DNA from: Xanthomonas euroxanthea
GTDB taxonomy: Bacteria > Pseudomonadota > Gammaproteobacteria > Xanthomonadales > Xanthomonadaceae
Direction of reading: 5' to 3'
Length of the DNA stretch: 64,000 nt
NCBI RefSeq assembly: GCF_900476395.1
Contig: NZ_UIHB01000007.1
Span: 62,001 to 126,000, forward strand
Of this stretch, positions 62,210 to 64,000 are shown one piece after another (the stretch's first letter is position 1; every line of letters starts with the position of its first letter). The notes beneath the pieces are model-generated. The model ran no database searches and was not told where the DNA came from. It saw only the letters and a list, made by a program, of their open reading frames with translations. The position numbers were made by a program, and so were the translations under genes.

Positions 62210-63220
62210 TCAGGCCACCACGCGCCAGCCCTGGGTGTCGGTGCGCTGCAAGGCCTGCTCGACCAGATCCCAACCGGCACCCGGCCGGTGTGCGCCCTCG
62301 CTCAGGACCTGCCGGAACGCGCGTCCGCCCGGCTGGCCATGGAACAGCCCCAGCACGTGCCGGGTCATATGCTTCAGCGCCAGGCCGCGTTCCAGCTGCG
62401 ACTCGACGTAGGGCCGCAAGGCGCGCAGCAACGCATCGCGCGGCTGCTCCGCACGCTGGTTCAGGGCCGCATCCAGGCGATGCAGCACGTAGGGATCGTG
62501 GTAGGCGGCGCGGCCGAGCATGACGCCGTCGGCCTGGTGTAGATGCTCCAGGGCGGCCTCCACCGTCGCAATGCCGCCATTGAGCACCACCGGCAGCGCG
62601 GGGCGCTCCTGCTTGAGGCGATAGGCCCAGTCGTAACGCAACGGCGGCACCTCGCGGTTTTCCTTGGGCGATAAGCCCTTGAGCCACGCGTTGCGGGCAT
62701 GCACCACCACCATCGCCGCGCCGGCTGCGACCACCTGGTCGACGAAGCTGGCGAACACGGCGTAGTCGTCGTCATCGTCCACGCCGAGGCGGCATTTGAC
62801 CGTGACCGGCAACGTGGTCGCCGTACACATGGCGGCGACACAGTCGGCCACCAGCGCCGGCTCGCGCATCAGGCAGGCACCGAAGCGCCCGGCCTGCACC
62901 CGATCGGACGGGCAGCCGCAATTGAGGTTGATCTCGTCGTAGCCCCACTCCTGCGCGATCGCGGCGGCCTGCGCAAGCAGTGCCGGCTCGCTGCCGCCCA
63001 GTTGCAACGCCAACGGGTGTTCGACCGGATCGAAGCCGATCAGCCGCGCGCGATCGCCATGGATCACTGCATTGGCGTGCACCATCTCGGTATACAGCCG
63101 CGCCGAGGGTGCCAGCAGGCGATGGAAGACCCGGCAATGGCGGTCGGTCCAGTCCATCATCGGGGCGACGGACAGACGCAGGGAGGCGGCGTAGCGATCG
63201 GCGGAAGCGGTCATCGACAT
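62210..63220 (-). CDS. dusA: tRNA-dihydrouridine(20/20a) synthase DusA
   Basis: A 336-residue flavoenzyme that reduces uridine to dihydrouridine at position 20/20a of tRNA. The TIM-barrel FMN motif LSVAPMMDWTDRHCRVFHRLL, the catalytic Cys in LNCGCPSDRVQAGRFGACLM, and VVVHARNAWLKGLSPKENRE and GGIATVEAAL are DusA-type. The start at 63220 (MSMTASA) fits the family; the frame open to 63550 is not supported. Confidence 0.95.
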   Translation of the reverse strand: MSMTASADRYAASLRLSVAPMMDWTDRHCRVFHRLLAPSARLYTEMVHANAVIHGDRARLIGFDPVEHPLALQLGGSEPALLAQAAAIAQEWGYDEINLNCGCPSDRVQAGRFGACLMREPALVADCVAAMCTATTLPVTVKCRLGVDDDDDYAVFASFVDQVVAAGAAMVVVHARNAWLKGLSPKENREVPPLRYDWAYRLKQERPALPVVLNGGIATVEAALEHLHQADGVMLGRAAYHDPYVLHRLDAALNQRAEQPRDALLRALRPYVESQLERGLALKHMTRHVLGLFHGQPGGRAFRQVLSEGAHRPGAGWDLVEQALQRTDTQGWRVVA

Positions 63221-63676
63221 GTGGCCGCAGCAGGCGGCCATCGGAATGCGGAGCAGGATCAACAGCTTACACGGGCGCGGATGAATCTGCCGCAGCGCGG
63301 CATGGCGTCCTGCACGGCTTACTGCCGGAGTCCCCTGCAGGATCATCCGCTCACTGGACTCTGTGATTGCCCCATCTGGGCTGGCCGAGACCACGCAGGA
63401 CGCACGTTTTATGACGTGCTGGCAGCGCGCTTTGGCGGGTGGCAGCGGGCGGCTTTGTGCCATCGGGAGGAGCGAACAACATCGCGCCGGCGCTGTTCTC
63501 GTTCCCGTCGCTTGCCCGGTGCAAGCGTCATCAGGCGGCTCAGGCAGCATCGCTGCAGGATGCGCGGTGTCTGGCGGCGTTCGCCTGGACAGGGCGAACG
63601 CAGTGCATCATCGGTGACGCGCGAAGCTCATTGGTCCGGTGCAGCGTAGTTTCCTGCGCCTGGACCGCATCTGTAG
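63221..63676. other. Gene-free interval
   Basis: The 456 bases between dusA and the small membrane-protein gene show no convincing frame or repeat. Confidence 0.35.
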
Positions 63677-63901
63677 TTACTGGTTGCGGAAGCCCACACG
63701 CTCTTCGGCACTCAGCGGCTTGCCGAGGGCATGGTACGAAGCGACCAGGGTGATCAGGGCAGTGCCCAGCACGGTGTAGAAGCTCCACGACGTGGCCAGC
63801 ACGTGTACCTGACCGAACACCAGGGCGACCACGGCAGTGGCGGTGCACAGCACCATGGCCAGCAGGGACATCAGGAAAGGAATGGAGGGATCGAGCTTCA
63901 T
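63677..63901 (-). CDS. Small membrane protein, two helices
   Basis: A 74-residue protein with two hydrophobic segments (FLMSLLAMVLCTATAVVALVFG and TSWSFYTVLGTALITLVASYHAL) and a charged C-terminus (SAEERVGFRNQ). No family recognised. The start at 63901 (MKLDPSIPF) is preferred over 63937. Confidence 0.7.
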   Translation of the reverse strand: MKLDPSIPFLMSLLAMVLCTATAVVALVFGQVHVLATSWSFYTVLGTALITLVASYHALGKPLSAEERVGFRNQ

Positions 63902-64000
63902 GGTCCGGGGGGTTCCAGTGTGCGATAGCGGAAGCATCGGCGTTCGCAGCGCTTTCTTGAACTGTTTTTTGCGGTTTTCCCGAACAAATTTCAGGCAAGT

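Overview
This window is a GC-rich (roughly two-thirds G+C) stretch of a gammaproteobacterial chromosome that I assign to Xanthomonas or a very close relative. The assignment rests on protein content and gene sets typical of that genus (PepSY-PhoPQ, an Entericidin pair, CSS-EAL protein, FabR/DesT-type regulator with desaturase and ferredoxin reductase, tryptophanyl-tRNA synthetase with a C-terminal extension) and on intergenic repeats typical of xanthomonads (GGAATCG/GGGATTC heptamers, CCCCTCTCCC hairpins, palindromic elements around GGCATGGATGCC). The species cannot be fixed from the sequence. I see no insertion sequence, prophage, integrase, CRISPR array or rRNA; there is one tRNA (Thr, TGT). 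It reads as core chromosome with dense, mostly intact genes.

Layout. 1-5 kb: the start of a secreted glycoside hydrolase on the minus strand with two copies of a 17-bp operator-like motif upstream, then a PII protein (glnK/glnB type), ubiK, comM, a lipocalin, and a repeat-rich gap. 5-12 kb: a CSS-EAL cyclic-di-GMP phosphodiesterase; a desaturase/ferredoxin-reductase pair divergent from a FabR/DesT-like TetR regulator; a glycine-zipper protein with an internal duplication. 11-19 kb: an alpha/beta hydrolase coupled to a DUF3182 gene, small proteins, a DUF4142 lipoprotein, a TIGR01777 epimerase, an OmpR-type two-component pair, and a lipoprotein gene interrupted by an in-frame stop. 19-30 kb: a histone H1-like protein, a Do-family protease, a YqjD/YqjE-type envelope operon, an AI-2E-type permease, a HAD hydrolase, an M17 aminopeptidase, a membrane-anchored catalase-like peroxidase with cytochrome b561, and a ThuA protein.

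30-40 kb: a DesK/DesR-like two-component system divergent from a four-gene HlyD-ABC-FtsX-FtsX exporter, then an esterase-like lipoprotein and two EamA transporters (rarD, yedA-like). 41-48 kb: a Rap1a/Tai-like small secreted protein, an M28 peptidase, a metallo-beta-lactamase-fold protein, trpS, csbD, two entericidin-like lipoproteins and arginase. 48-52 kb: a compact cassette of two roadblock/LC7 proteins, a protein of unknown function and an MglA/CvnD-like small GTPase, followed by tmk and tRNA-Thr. 52-64 kb: SPOR-domain protein, coaX and birA, a small secreted protein, an MtfA-like peptidase, the DUF1501/DUF1800 pair, phoQ, phoP, a PepSY-like protein, dusA and a small membrane protein.

The modules with most unexplained biology are the roadblock-GTPase cassette (48355-50781), the two-component/ABC exporter locus with a perfect 14-bp palindrome between its halves (32567-32580), the desaturase locus with its 14-bp palindrome (9127-9140), and the family of structured intergenic repeats (four copies). 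Function calls are from recognised motifs and family resemblance read by eye; no database search was run.
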